Shown: positions 1 through 11,297, counted from the first letter of the stretch. The stretch: DNA of 64,000 nt from Albifimbria verrucaria (GCA_020081605.1 JAHREC010000011.1:2790001-2854000); one strand, 5' to 3'. Program-made: numbers and translations. The notes: generated from the letters alone by a model not told the origin.

Positions 1-2
1 AA

Positions 3-1547
3 CACCTGGGACACTCGCTCAACCACGTGCTAATCCAATACTACCGTGATGGCAGTGACTACATTTCCGAGCATAGTGACAAGACGCTGGACATTGTCCA
101 CAAGTCCTACATTGCTAACGTGAGCCTGGGCGCCGAGCGTATCATGGTGCTGCGAACGAAGAGGGCAGATAAGGACTTCTCTCGGCCAGCAGAACCTGCT
201 CCGCAGGATGCCGAAGGTTCCAAGCGCAAAATTCAGCGGGCAAGGCTTCCTCATAACTCACTCTGCCGCATGGGCTTGCAGACGAACATGCAATGGCTAC
301 ACTCGATTCGCCAAGACAAACGCGCTGACAGGGACAAGACGCCACAGGAGTTGGCATACGGCGGTGGCCGTATCTCCCTTACGTTCCGTCAAATCGGCAC
401 GTTCCTCGATCGAGACGAATCTGTTATCTGGGGACAAGGCGCCACCGGTAAGACCCGTGAAGAAGCTCATCCTGTCATCAATGGCCAGGAGCCCGAAGCC
501 GTCAAGATGCTTCGAGCTTTTGGAACCGAGAACCATGCCTCGTTCTTTGACTGGGAGGCCCATTATGGCAAGGGCTTTGATGTGCTGCACATAAGAGCTG
601 CACCACGCTTCTTTGCATCTGGCGATAAAGTAGTGGACATGCGTATTGCCATGATGTTGGCTGAATATGGCATCGGCTATGCCAAAGGAAGCATGGCTCC
701 TTCCACAGAGACTGAGGCAAGTAAAGATGTGAAGGACGGTGCTGGATCTTCCGCATCTGATGTGGCCGTCCCTATTAAATTTGCAGACAACGATGCTAGC
801 AAATCCGTTGTTCAGGGTGATGTTGCTATCATGCTTTATATCAATGCTGTCTACGGTCAAGGCAAAGCCAATGCTCCGCCTGCCGACCGACTGGTACTGG
901 CTACGCAGCTCACACGCTTTCAGCAAGGGCTCGCTTTACTTGATAAATGGCGACACCTCTTTAAGAAAGTGCCTGCCACCGAGTCCCAAAATGATGACAC
1001 GGAGGCAAAGGAACCACCGGTCAAAACTTCAGACCCTTTGAAGCCACTCAGACGGGAGCTTACCATGTGGGACGCTTATGCCGCCGAGTCGGACGGCAAA
1101 TTCCTCGCAGGTTCTTCGCCCTCATTGCCGGACTTTGCTGTCTGGCCTATCCTGCACGACATTGCACAGGAACACGGAGAGACAACGTGGAGTGGTCTTG
1201 ACAACCTGCGTAAATACTACGATATGATCAAGCAGAGGGAGAATATACAAAAGGTTCTGGGTAAGACGACGGACGAAACACCGAAGGATGACCCAAAGGT
1301 GGCTGCAGACACGTCCACGGAAGAACCACCAAAGGAAAATCCAACAAAGGAAAAATCACACATGGGAAAAGCACTTCAAGAAGAAGCACCGGTAGAAACA
1401 CCCGGAGAGGTGCTTAAGGAAGAAACACCCAAAGACAAAATATTAAAAAGCCACACCCCAAGGATAAGGCATCAAAAGACAGCTAGACTCGTGGATACAT
1501 ACCAACATTGTTGTCGTCTTCAGCCCAGACACAGTACAGCACCTTGA
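3..1547 (+). CDS. AlkB-like 2OG-Fe(II) dioxygenase with GST-type C-terminal domain (5' partial)
   Basis: The reading frame is open from base 3, so the start lies left of the window. The N-terminal part reads as an AlkB-type double-stranded beta-helix. It has an asparagine-tyrosine entry region, the iron-binding pair HSD (His at 72-74), a distal WLHSI histidine, and the 2-oxoglutarate-binding RISLTFR motif near 394-414. AlkB enzymes oxidatively demethylate nucleic acids. Further on, residues resembling a glutathione S-transferase C-terminal helical bundle appear at about 1060-1180 (FLAGSSPSLPDFAVWPIL). The end is a Lys/Glu/Pro-rich tail. An A-run near 1446 probably lacks one A: with it restored, the tail stays lysine-rich and stops at 1484-1486 instead of 1547. 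The dioxygenase call is firm; substrate and GST activity are unknown. It is convergent with the SHMT gene. Confidence 0.8.
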   Translation, partial: HLGHSLNHVLIQYYRDGSDYISEHSDKTLDIVHKSYIANVSLGAERIMVLRTKRADKDFSRPAEPAPQDAEGSKRKIQRARLPHNSLCRMGLQTNMQWLHSIRQDKRADRDKTPQELAYGGGRISLTFRQIGTFLDRDESVIWGQGATGKTREEAHPVINGQEPEAVKMLRAFGTENHASFFDWEAHYGKGFDVLHIRAAPRFFASGDKVVDMRIAMMLAEYGIGYAKGSMAPSTETEASKDVKDGAGSSASDVAVPIKFADNDASKSVVQGDVAIMLYINAVYGQGKANAPPADRLVLATQLTRFQQGLALLDKWRHLFKKVPATESQNDDTEAKEPPVKTSDPLKPLRRELTMWDAYAAESDGKFLAGSSPSLPDFAVWPILHDIAQEHGETTWSGLDNLRKYYDMIKQRENIQKVLGKTTDETPKDDPKVAADTSTEEPPKENPTKEKSHMGKALQEEAPVETPGEVLKEETPKDKILKSHTPRIRHQKTARLVDTYQHCCRLQPRHSTAP

Positions 1548-2214
1548 CACTGTTGGATATTAAACTCTTGGCATCTTATTCGCAAATAGAGCGACCAATA
1601 ATGCGTTTCATTTCACAAGTAATAGTTTCACTTCTAGATTTAGAACATAATTTTTCTCACGAGATCTACTCCGCCTTAAAATAATACCAACATGTCCGTT
1701 GAAAGTGTATCAATGTATCCTCAATCGCTAACAGTGCTATATCAAACCCCTTCCTCAACAAGCAGAATTGTATCGCAAGGCAAAACCTGTCATTGAAACA
1801 CAGCCCTGCTTCGTAAACAGGTGCTTAGGGAGAGAGGGGAAAAACCAACCAAAAACCATAGAGACTCGCGTGACGCATTGATGCGAGACCCAATACTGAA
1901 TAATTTCAAAAAGCGAGTTCTGATGGCTTCCGTTTTCGTGTTTGTCTCTCCTTTCCTTGGTGCCTCGCCTAGACTCCATGATAAGGGGTAGAAACCCAGG
2001 GCTTCAATGGGAATATTTGGCTCAGAGAGATGAATAAAACGACGACCAAAAAGTAACAGTCAAAATGGTATTTGCAACCGGAGTTGATCTTCGCAGTTTG
2101 GGTAGCATGCGCCGAAACCGCAGCGTAGTCGTACATCGTGGTGTCGTAAACTCGGCAATTAACACCATAACATAGAACTGTCTCCTTCTCTTAATGTAAA
2201 CAACGGGATGTAGC
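1548..2214. other. Intergenic, convergent 3' ends
   Basis: This 667-base stretch lies between the stop of the AlkB-like gene and the stop of the serine hydroxymethyltransferase gene, which point towards each other. It should hold both 3' UTRs. It is fairly AT-rich. I see no conserved reading frame or RNA gene in it. Confidence 0.6.
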
Positions 2215-4014
2215 TTATTTGCTAGTGTCCCATGGCAAGGGTAGGTGCCGACCCAGTCCTCCACCTCGCTGCGCAGCTGCACGATCTCCGGGTCGGTCTC
2301 GCCGGTGCCGAGGTGCTCGAGGAAGTGCTTCAGTCGGTGGGGATGGTCGGCGCCGTCCTCCTGGGCCTCCTTGCGGGCGGCCTTGTCGATTCGCAGGGCG
2401 ATGGTGACGGCGCGGTCGACGACGTCGGCGACGCGCACAAAGTCGTCCTCGTTGAATCCACGGGTTGTCATGGCGGGGTACCCATGCGCAGGCCACCGGG
2501 GACTAGAGCTGACTTGTCGCCGGGGACGGTGTTCTTGTTGGCGGCGACACCGACGAGCTCCAGGATGCGCTCGACGCGACTGCCGTCGATACCCTGCGGC
2601 TTGAGGTCGGCCAGGACAAGGTGATTGTCGGTGCCACCGCTGACGAGGCGGTAGCCCAGGCCGCCCTTGCCCTTCTCCTCACCTAGACGCTTCGCAAAGG
2701 CCTTGGCGTTGGCGAGGACCTGAGACTGGTAGGCATGAAACTCGGATGATTGTGCTTGCTTCAGGGCGACGGCGAGGGCGGTGATGGTGTGGTTGTGAGG
2801 GCCACCCTGATGGCCCGGGAAGACGGATGCGTTGATGAGGGCCTCGAGGTTGTAAAATTCGTCCGTCTTCGTTCTGGGGTTTTGGCGACGGAAGCCTTTG
2901 CGGTAGAAGATCATGGCGCCGCGAGGGCCGCGGAGACTCTTGTGGGTGGTGGTGGTGACGACATCGGCAAAGGAGAAGGGCCCGGGAGGACCTTGGCGGC
3001 GATGAGGCCGGAGATGTGGGCAATGTCGGCGACGAGATAGGCGTTGACCTTGTCGCAGATCTCGCGCATGCGCTTGTAGTCGATGAGGCGGCTGTAGGCG
3101 CTGGCACCGGCGACAATGATCTTGGGGCGGTAGAGGGTGGCTAGCTCCTCGAGCTTGTCGTAGTCGATGTAGCCTGTCGACTCATCGAGGCGGTAGGGGA
3201 CGGTCTCGAAGTACTTGGAAATGAAGGAGATCTTCTTAGTCGGGGTCTGGTATCCGTGAGAGAGGTGGCCGCCATGGGGAGGTCGAGGCCCATGAGGCGG
3301 TCGTGTGTGTCCATCAAGGCCGAGTAGACGTAGAGGTTGGCAGGGGCGCCGGAGAGAGCTGCAGAAGACGGATGGTCAGCGATACTAGCATAGAGGATAA
3401 TGGGAATGACCGGTATGTCGTACGTTGAACATTGACCCCCAGTGCTTATTGCTCAGACCAAAGGTCTCGAGAGCTCGGATCTGGCAAAGCCTCTCTGACT
3501 GGTCGATGAACTCGTTGCCACCATAGTAACGGGCGCCGGGGTAACCTTCTGAGTATTTGTCTGCGGATGAAGTTGTTAGTGTACGATGATGCGAAAAGTG
3601 TTGCTGTAGGCGCCGTACTTTGCATAACACTTCCCAGCGCATCGAGAACAGCTTGTGATGTGAAGTTCTCGGAGGGGATCAGGTTGATGAAGTGCTTTTG
3701 TCGGTTCTTCTCCTACAAATGGCCAGTTTTGTTAGACATTGACGGCCATATAGAACAAAAGGCCGAACCTTTTCAACAATATCAAAGACAGCGGGGTCGG
3801 CGGTTTGGAGGTGGGAGGTGAGAAGCTATCGCCATGTCAGGTCAGTTGCCGCAACGACGGAGCATTGGACCAGGGCACGAACAGTCTGCTGGTTTTCCAT
3901 GGCAATTGAAGCCTTGGATCGCCTGGAGGAGTACTGCAGGGTGATGGCGGGCTTGACGGCGGGTCTGGCGAGCCTCCGCATGGCGTGGGAGGCTCGCAAG
4001 GCGGGTAGCGACAT
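2215..4014 (-). CDS. SHM1: Serine hydroxymethyltransferase, mitochondrial type
   Basis: PLP enzyme that interconverts serine and glycine with transfer of a one-carbon unit to tetrahydrofolate. Exons read 3883-4014, 3769-3825, 3619-3712, 3424-3560 and 2215-3358. Family landmarks are plain: [39 protein letters not shown], the PLP-lysine region [25 protein letters not shown], and the C-terminal [12 protein letters not shown] end. The start at 4014 gives an Arg/Ser/Ala-rich, acid-poor leader ([20 protein letters not shown]), as expected of a mitochondrial presequence. With frame restored it is about 522 aa, normal for the mitochondrial isoform. Five single-base losses are needed, all in G or C runs: near 3436, 3277, 2983, 2477 and 2235. 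Introns 1 and 2 would use GTTCG donors, which are unusual; those two boundaries are less certain. Confidence 0.93.
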
Positions 4015-4236
4015 GGCGGCGGCTTGGAAGGATGAGGAGAGGAAGAGAGGTTGGGGAAGAGCTCGGAGGAAGAGGGGTTCAACCGGGCCAAAGCGACAAC
4101 GGGCAGAGAGGGACGGCCGAGAAGAAAAAGAAAGGAAAAAGAAAAGAGGCGTCTCTAAGCTGCAGAGACGCGAGGTGCCATGCAAAGACAGCAAAGGCAA
4201 GGCTAGGTAAGGTGGGCAAGGCAGATGTCGAGAAGA

Positions 4237-4262
4237 CAAGGCAAGGCAAGGCAAGGCAAGGC
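4237..4262. repeat. CAAGG/GCAAG pentanucleotide tandem repeat
   Basis: About five perfect copies of a 5-base unit, upstream of the SHMT start and probably in its 5' UTR or promoter. Confidence 0.85.
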
Positions 4263-6031
4263 ACAGATGAGACGACGTTGATCCAGAGGGTGTCGGTGTC
4301 ATGCGAGGCGAATCGGGTCCGAAGCCACTGGCAGTACTAGCCGCAGAGGTACCCGCCACTAACCCCGCAGTGAAGCCCGCTAGCACCGTAGCCACCAGAG
4401 GTACCTGTACCTGATGTCACTGATAAGGGACAGGCCAGTCGAGGTACCTGTGTCAACGATAAGGCCATTGTTTTGGGGAGCTTTACATTAGTAGATAATA
4501 GTGGTATGTCGATGATGTGATGTCGTCAAGCTCGAGCCTTTAGATCGCCGTGGAGTTGCGTCTACAAATTTCACGGGGCTTTTCGGACACATTCACGGGG
4601 TTACGATATACTGGCAATGTCGCGAACGAAGCTCCAGCGCTGGACTCTAGTCCTCGCTGTATCTGAACTAGGTCGACGCGTACCCCACGGTGCTTCCACT
4701 CCCTCCTGCTTCCCACTCCCAGCACAAAAACAACAAGACGTCATGAATAGAATATAAAAACAACGGTCATCTCGACCACGAGCTCAAAAAGAATACGCAA
4801 GAATTGATCAACCAAATGCTTGGATCAGTTTCCTTCACATTGCCCCTAAAAGGTGGTGAGTTTGTGCCGGAGGCATCTCAGCATGCTTCCCGCGGTGAGG
4901 CGGAAACTCCAATATGCTGCAAACTAGCGGTCTCGTCACGCCCAATATTAGTTGATAAAGAAGAAGAAGAAGAAAGTGCCCAAGCGGCCCGCGACGCGCA
5001 GCCTGGAAATAGGCCTGGCCAGGGCGCGGAAGCGGAAAAACGTGGCCTGCTTAGTCAGTGTAAGTGGTGGCCTGTTGTACTGTAATTGTTATGGGAATGT
5101 GATATCTCCGTTGCCTACCGTCTGTACTACGTACGTACATCCTACAAATTAGTAGCAACCACCGGACAGGCACTTGGACTTGATCAAATTATCTAGATTA
5201 CTGTCACCTGCAAGAAATTGAGCAATGGTTATTCAAGTAGGAATTTCAATTATTATGTTTTTAAAATATCCGAAGCTCAACTCGCCCCATCCATTCATCT
5301 TCATCTCTGCCGTCGCACCTAGTTGTCCCTATGAACTTACATGCTGACTACGAACCCATCCACAACAACCATCCATTGACACTCTTGAGAATGGCCAATT
5401 CGACTCGTACTTTTTGTGCTATGTAAATGAACTGAGATCTATACTACAAACTTCTACCACGATTTAGGATTGACGACGAAGATGCATCACGACAAAAACC
5501 CAAGCTATTTCTGTTCTCCCTGTGCCCACGCAAGTCGTGTTAATGAAGCTTACATCCTCGCACCAAGCTGTCAAAGCTTCAAGAAGCAAAGGAGCTTTGC
5601 CTTACAAATCCTCAATCACCTCGAGCAAGTTTTAAAATTGTTTTCCCTGTGCTTTCATTCATTGGTAAGTCGTTGTCTTCGGCTGCACCTCGTCCCAGCA
5701 AGCACAACGCCGGCTACCCTGCTCGGCGTAGGAGGCGGAGTGCAACGAAAACAATATGGCGTGGGTAAATATAGCGATGGGCTGTAACAACGCGCACCGA
5801 AAGCGCTGTATCCAGCATCTGGTGTAACATTGTACAACCTCAATGTCGTAGACGCCCCACTTCTACATCTGTTACGATCAACCACAGGGGCTTGGGTTCT
5901 GTTCTCAGCCGACATTACGTCCTCACAGACCTGTAGAGGCGATCCAGCGCACATGGCGCTCCCACAGCTGGTCAACGTGCAGGCAGGATCCAACTCCTAC
6001 CATGGGCCATTTAATGCCCAAACCTCCTGCG

Positions 6032-6037
6032 TATAAG
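6032..6037 (+). promoter_or_regulatory. TATA-like element upstream of secreted protein gene 1
   Basis: TATAAG lies about 150 bases before the ATG at 6187. The spacing allows a short 5' UTR. The match is by sequence only. Confidence 0.35.
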
Positions 6038-6186
6038 TAGCGTGTGTTCCATCCAGGAAGCTGCAGACGAAGCAGTTCACTTCAATTAGTACTCTCAACT
6101 TGAATCATTGACACTTTCTTGAACATTAATATTCTGCTCCCATCAAATAAAATCTATAAATCGGAAACTTAAAATCCACGGCTTCC

Positions 6187-7074
6187 TTGACCAAGATGCT
6201 TTCTAAAGCCAGCTTATTTGCTGTAGTGCTTGCAATGGGCGTCACGCCTATCAATGCCCAGGCGTCCAAGCAGCTTGTAGAGGAAATGGACAACATTTCC
6301 AAGCAAGCGAATGCCACCAGCACAGGAGTGAAAGTGCTAGGCTACGATGCTTCAAAACAGTATCCTGGCGAATCTGTCGACGGCTGGACACTTTCATACT
6401 CTGTTACCCATCGCCAAATCAACGGATCAGCAGCCCAGACCAACGCCACCGTCTCCCATAAGCCGCCATCCAAGCTGGTCGGCGTCAACACCGACCCAAC
6501 ATGGACCATCTGCGGCCAACACTGGTGGATGGACCTTGACAAGCAAGAAACGGTCGATCCGACATGCAAGGGTGTCCTCTCCGATAGTTGCTACGAAAAG
6601 CTCACCGAAGCTGTAAAAACTAGCGAAGAATGCTTCGACACCAAATACGTATACAAGGAGTGCAAAGATGAGTTGCTGCGTAACCCAAAAGCACTTACCC
6701 TACGCGACAACAGAATAGCCAGCAACAGGGCCAAGTCCTTTGACCATGACCTTGACGACTTCACATTCTACGACCAATTCATCAAGCAAGTCGTCATTTC
6801 AGTGGTTGGCTTCGCTCCCACGTCGTCCAACAACAGTATTAAGGCAGATATCCCCAAGGACAAGCGTATACCAGGATTCCTCTCCTGCATGTCGGCGACT
6901 GATATCAAGCAGGGTAGTAGAAACTCGTGGGAGGAGAAGGAACAGGAACAGGAGGATGAGAAGACTGGCGAAAGCGGTAAGGAGCCAAAGGAGGGCGCAG
7001 CATCGACAACTCGACCAAGTAATGGCTACATCGCTGCACTGGTGATGGCTGTTGCCGCCATGAGAGTTCTGTAA
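6187..7074 (+). CDS. Secreted, probably GPI-anchored six-cysteine protein (paralog 1)
   Basis: A single-exon 295-aa protein of no family I recognise. It starts with a typical signal peptide (MLSKASLFAVVLAMGVTPINA) with a likely cleavage after INA. The mature part has several N-glycosylation sequons, a WTICGQHWW motif, DPTCKGVLSDSC, then further cysteines at SEEC, KEC and FLSC. These six cysteines are also conserved in the tandem paralog at 7984, which suggests three disulfides. The C-terminus is a Glu/Lys-rich linker (residues about 243-270), a small-residue stretch and a hydrophobic tail ending MAVAAMRVL, the layout of a GPI-anchor signal. The likely place is the cell surface or wall. The role is unknown; a surface or effector-like function is inference only. 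The frame is clean, unlike its paralog. Confidence 0.8.
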   Translation: MTKMLSKASLFAVVLAMGVTPINAQASKQLVEEMDNISKQANATSTGVKVLGYDASKQYPGESVDGWTLSYSVTHRQINGSAAQTNATVSHKPPSKLVGVNTDPTWTICGQHWWMDLDKQETVDPTCKGVLSDSCYEKLTEAVKTSEECFDTKYVYKECKDELLRNPKALTLRDNRIASNRAKSFDHDLDDFTFYDQFIKQVVISVVGFAPTSSNNSIKADIPKDKRIPGFLSCMSATDIKQGSRNSWEEKEQEQEDEKTGESGKEPKEGAASTTRPSNGYIAALVMAVAAMRVL

Positions 7075-7983
7075 GTGTGGATGTGAATATTCAGTATTAT
7101 ATCTGGTTTCTCTTTAACTTAGAACGTTGAATCAAGGTGGAATTATTTTTGGCTCGGCTTCAGTCGAATCCTATACTTGAAGTCCCGAATGCAGCAACCA
7201 GATGATCAAGTTATGCATGCTGTGCATGTTAAACCAGTATGCACAGCGAACGTAGAAAGCTTAAACCACCCTTCTCTATCATACAAAAACTCTTCTCAGG
7301 TCAATTATTTGAAGCTTTGCCATACTAAGAGGCTTAGCAGCTCAGCTTGGTGGAAATTTGAGCTGTGTATACTAGATTGTGAAGCTGCCCTGCCTCTGCC
7401 TTTAGTTGCAACTTTGCTTCATATACAGATGGCTGCCTCCCAAAGTCGGATTCTTCCAGCTGCATACCCCAGTTTTGGAGGTCGAGCACTTGTTCTAGCC
7501 CGTGTCTAACCCTGTCCAAGCAGGCAGAATAGAGGTTGCATAGGTACTCAACATGGCAACCGGCCCCGCGAATAATGCGCAGAAACCGTGTCATGTTCAA
7601 CATATGTCCATCAGAGTCTAGACGTTACCATATACTCTTTAGTTGCCTGTCTATTGTAGATTGCTCAGAGGATTAATTCGTTTGGGTCTCGGTGAGCACT
7701 TCCTGCCGCCACATCCCATTTCGGCATGTTGGCGCACATGAACCTGACCTGGTCAATACAACAACAGCACCCAATCCCCATCCCCCTTGTCAGCCAGACA
7801 CCCCATGCCACATTTGCCTCGAGTATAAATGCGACATTGGTTCTCTCGATTATAGAGCGGTGGCTCTAGCAGAACTTGGCATTTTGAGCGCGAATTGTTG
7901 TCAATTCGCCAGCCAAAAGCCTCGTACTTCAATCGCCACCACCCTCAGAGAAAGGCCAACAAACCAAGGGGATTATAGCAAAT
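7075..7983. other. Intergenic between tandem secreted-protein genes
   Basis: No coding signal seen. It carries a TATA-like TATAAA at 7824-7829, about 155 bases before the ATG of the second paralog. That spacing is nearly the same as in the first copy. Confidence 0.6.
7824..7829 (+). promoter_or_regulatory. TATA-like element upstream of secreted protein gene 2
   Basis: TATAAA about 155 bases before the ATG at 7984, matching the position of the TATA-like element in paralog 1. Confidence 0.4.
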
Positions 7984-8893
7984 ATGTTGTCCAAAAACTG
8001 GTTGTTGGTGGCGTTGGTTGCCATAGGCGCCGAGCCGACCAATGCCCAAGCCTCCACCTCCGCTGTGAAGCAAATGGACATCATATACAGAGCCGGGAAC
8101 ATGACCGCCGCACACATTATGCCAGGCTACAATCATTCCATGCCGTATCCTGGCGTACCGGTCGAGGGCTGGAAATTGTCATTATCTGTGATAGACCAGG
8201 TAGTCAAGAATAGGACGGATTATTTTACGGCCTACGCCGTCACACACCGACCCCTGACAGCCTCATCGACCTCCCTATAGATCCATCATGGAACGTCTGT
8301 GGTAGCCACTGGTGGCTAGAGGTTGAACTCGGCGATCAAAAGACGATTGACCCTAGGTGCCAGGGCATCCTTTCGGACAGCTGTCAAGAGGCCCTCGAAG
8401 AAGCCGTGCGGACCAGCGAGTTCTGCTCCTCGGTATCTCTGTTGCCCAAGGAATGTGGTGGTGATTTCGCGGATGCTATAAAGATGGGGCTCAACGACAG
8501 GTCTCAGAATGGCGGTATAATTTACAGAGTCCGTGGCCATGAGCCCGGTAACTACACACTCTATGACCTACTGGCTAGAAAGGTTCTCGTCACATTGGTT
8601 GGGTACGGGCCCTCTCTCTCCGAGGAGGAACTAGACCCTCCAAGAACGAACGTGTGCCAGGAATCTTCTCGTGTCTTCGGACGACCGATGTTCACGAGGG
8701 CAGTAGGAATCCTTGGGAGGAGCAGAAGAAAGACAGCCCAAACGACGAGTCAGAAGGGCAGCCAGAAGGCGACGACAAGGGCGACGACAAGGACGACGAC
8801 AAATCAAAGGATGGAGCAGCGCCAAATCTGCGGTTGAGCATCGGCTACATCGTCTCATTGGCAATGGCTGCCGTTATGATGAGCGTGCTCTAG
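7984..8893 (+). CDS. Secreted, probably GPI-anchored six-cysteine protein (paralog 2, two frameshifts)
   Basis: Tandem paralog of the gene at 6187. The signal peptide is MLSKNWLLVALVAIGAEPTNA. Shared features in order are the YPGVPVEGW/YPGESVDGW motif, WNVCGSHWW, DPRCQGILSDSC, SEFC, KEC and IFSC. A short NPWEEQKK segment, an Asp/Lys-rich linker and a hydrophobic C-terminal tail ending MMSVL follow. As given, the frame breaks twice: in the CCCC run near 8252 and in the CCC run near 8638. Adding one C at each site restores a continuous protein of about 303 aa that aligns with paralog 1 across the junctions. The breaks therefore look like sequencing errors. The function is unknown. Tandem duplication and strong divergence with conserved cysteines suggest a fast-evolving surface protein. 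Confidence 0.75.
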
Positions 8894-9571
8894 GAGAGCA
8901 TGCATGTGCGTGCATATGTGTAGATATTGGTACCCATGCTGGCTTTAGCACATGCGTGGCATGGATTTTTCGGAGTGGGCAGGCAATGTATGAAACTCAA
9001 CGAGCATGGCATTCCTCGCAACTGCAGTCAGTTAATTCATAAACACAAACAAACCGTTCGGATGGACTGCGTGCATCGAAATTGGGGGCCAACATGATTG
9101 CTGCCCTGCCCTACCCATACAGACACAACACCCTGGAAGTGACGGTGTCGTCAAGTGGGGCCAGCCTGGCCTTGATGGACTGGGAGCATAAAATTCTCGG
9201 CATGGCACGGCATCGGCGTAGGGGACAGCATGTAACACGTCAACAGCATCCTCATGTGCGTCTCGATTCGCTCTATATTCCAGCTGGCAATGCAGAAAAA
9301 TTACAGAGCGGTGCCGCGCAGGCCTCATCAGCATACGGGGCTGCCGTCTAGCCACCCTCTCGGTGAGACGTCTTGGTTCCCCCAGCCATATTCAGGTAGC
9401 GAAAGTGCCGTGGCAAAAACATCATGTATTCCATTTTCAATGCTACATGCCAGAAGCCCCCGCAAGTACGACTGTAGTGAAAACCACCAAAGGGACGTTA
9501 AAAAGACCCAACCCGTAGACTCCGAATGCAGCCTCCTCTCAAGACCGAAGTGTCGTCATCGTTTTTGTGGT
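8894..9571. other. Intergenic
   Basis: Convergent space between paralog 2 and the RPL19 stop. No gene, RNA or repeat recognised. Confidence 0.6.
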
Positions 9572-10520
9572 CTACTCCTCGTCGGCCAACAGGGCATTCC
9601 TCTTCGCCGCCGCACGCTCCAGCTTGCGCTCGCGGGCAGCCTTGGTCTTGGCACGCTTCAGGTCCATCTCGTCCTTGAGGGCCTTCTCGCGCTGCTTCTC
9701 GGCCTTGGCGCGGTGGATCTGTTTGAGGGGCTACGTTAGCAAACGGTTGCCTCGCGATGCTGTGCGGGGACGGTCATGTACGTACGTGCTCAACGAGGGC
9801 ACGCTTGTGCTTGAAGGCGTTACCCTTGCTGCTGTGGTACAGCTCGTGGTACAGGTGCTTGTCGATCTTGCCGCTGGCACGGTACTTGACGAGGAGACGG
9901 CGGAGGACACGCAGGCGGCGCATCCACAGGACCTGGGAAGGCATACGGGCATCGGCGGTACCCTTGCGCTTACCGTAGCCACGGTGGCGGCCTTCGCGGC
10001 GGGAGAGGTTGAGCTCACGGGCTCGGGACCGCGAGTGCATGGTCACGGGCTTTCGGATGATGAGGCCATCGGAGATGAGCTTGCGGACGGTCTGGCGGGA
10101 GTTGGCGTTGGAGATCTCGCTCTGCTCGTTGGGGTCGAGCCAGATCTTGCGCTTGCCGCAGCCGATGACCGACGCGGCCAGGCGCTTCTGAGTTCGCAGG
10201 TTGACCCTGTGCGGAGAGGAGTGTTAGCCACCGACATGTTCCAAAACGGTTTGAGGCAATCCAGCAGCGCCGGCAGGCAGGATGAGGCAGCTGGGCGGCG
10301 TGTGATGGCTGCTTGATGATGATGGTGCTTCGAATTCTTTTTTTTTAATTTTTGTGGCCCCTCCCATATTCCGTGCCAAAATTCCCAAAGATTGCCTCCC
10401 AGCACAGAATCAATCAATCAACCATCATCAAGCGCCCAGCTATTCCATCGAAGCAGATTGTATGCCGCAGTGATCGAGGGCAATGCAGAGGAAGCGATTG
10501 TTGTTCGAAGACACTTACAT
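9572..10520 (-). CDS. RPL19: 60S ribosomal protein L19 (eL19)
   Basis: Structural protein of the large ribosomal subunit. Coding exons are 10519-10520, 9786-10206 and 9572-9718, giving 189 aa with no frame error. Family motifs are clear: [62 protein letters not shown], and a basic C-terminal helix ending [10 protein letters not shown]. The initiation codon is split by the first intron: AT is followed by a GTAAGT donor at 10518, and after 312 bases a CACAG acceptor supplies the G. No other ATG fits the conserved MVNLRTQ start. A long intron right at the start codon is common in fungal ribosomal protein genes. Intron 2 (9719-9785) is short. Confidence 0.95.
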
Positions 10521-11297
10521 CTTGACTGTCGTTGGGCGTGGATGGTCGGTCCTCTCGTTGGGTGTGGGATGGAGGTTGAAGGTCTTGCGAGGAGGGGCTT
10601 TCAGAAGGTCAGAATTTCTCGGTCACGCCTTCTGGGTTTGTGGGTTCACGTGCACAGAGCCCCGTAATGTCGCACTAAGCGAGGGCTGATGACTCAACCA
10701 AAAGCCTATCTTATCTCTTTTCACGTGACCATCACCCACGTCCATCTCCTCTACCTCTATCTCTCTACCTCAGGCCAGCACAGGCTTGCCAGGTTCTAAA
10801 TTTGCTTGGCTTTGTTGCACCAAACTGCTAATTATTAGGCACCCTCGGACCTCTCTCTCCCTCCCTGCCTATGCCAAAGGTTCCTACGTATCCATTTCTG
10901 GGTGTTATTCTACGGTCCTCACCATCCGCCGCCGCTTGGGGCGTCCATGCCCGCGTTGCACTATCCCAATGCCGCTTGGAACATTTTGATCTTTCGAATT
11001 GCCAATACTGTATTCATTCATCACATTCAGCTAATCCAAGGCAGCTCAAACCAGCCCACCATGGCTCTCTTCCCTTTCACGTTGAACTACCTAGTACCTA
11101 GGTAGGTAGTACTAGATGTACCTAGGTACCTACTAATCAACCAGATACTTGCATCATGTACCTTATACAAGCCACACGTCGACATAGGGAGTATCTGACC
11201 ATTCCCATTCAACCAAGCTCTTCCATCTTCATACAACATTCTTCATTCATGCGTTCTAAACTCATTTACATGCTTTTGTCACCGCTATGTTTTATAC
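10521..11297. other. Intergenic: RPL19 promoter and GCN1 3' region
   Basis: No gene. It holds a CT-rich tract typical of ribosomal-protein promoters near 10730-10870. It also holds an inverted repeat at 11091-11115, followed by more CCTAGGTACCTA sequence. Confidence 0.6.
11091..11115. repeat. Inverted repeat with 7-bp arms within CCTAGGTA-rich sequence
   Basis: Arms CTAGTAC and GTACTAG flank an 11-base spacer containing CCTAGGTA. Another CCTAGGTACCTA follows at 11119-11132. The segment is self-complementary and resembles motifs found upstream of other genes in this window. Confidence 0.7.

Larger units (their letters stand above)
4015..6186. other. Intergenic: SHMT promoter and upstream region of secreted-protein gene
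   Basis: About 2.2 kb without a convincing gene. It contains a CAAGG pentamer tract at 4237-4262, several GGTACCT motifs at 4345-4450 upstream of SHMT, and a TATA-like element at 6032-6037 before the next gene. Open frames here lack codon bias and family resemblance. Confidence 0.6.

Noticed and set aside
2215..4014. Two or three separate small genes in the SHMT locus
   Set aside because: The pieces are consecutive parts of one enzyme, joined by introns and indels.
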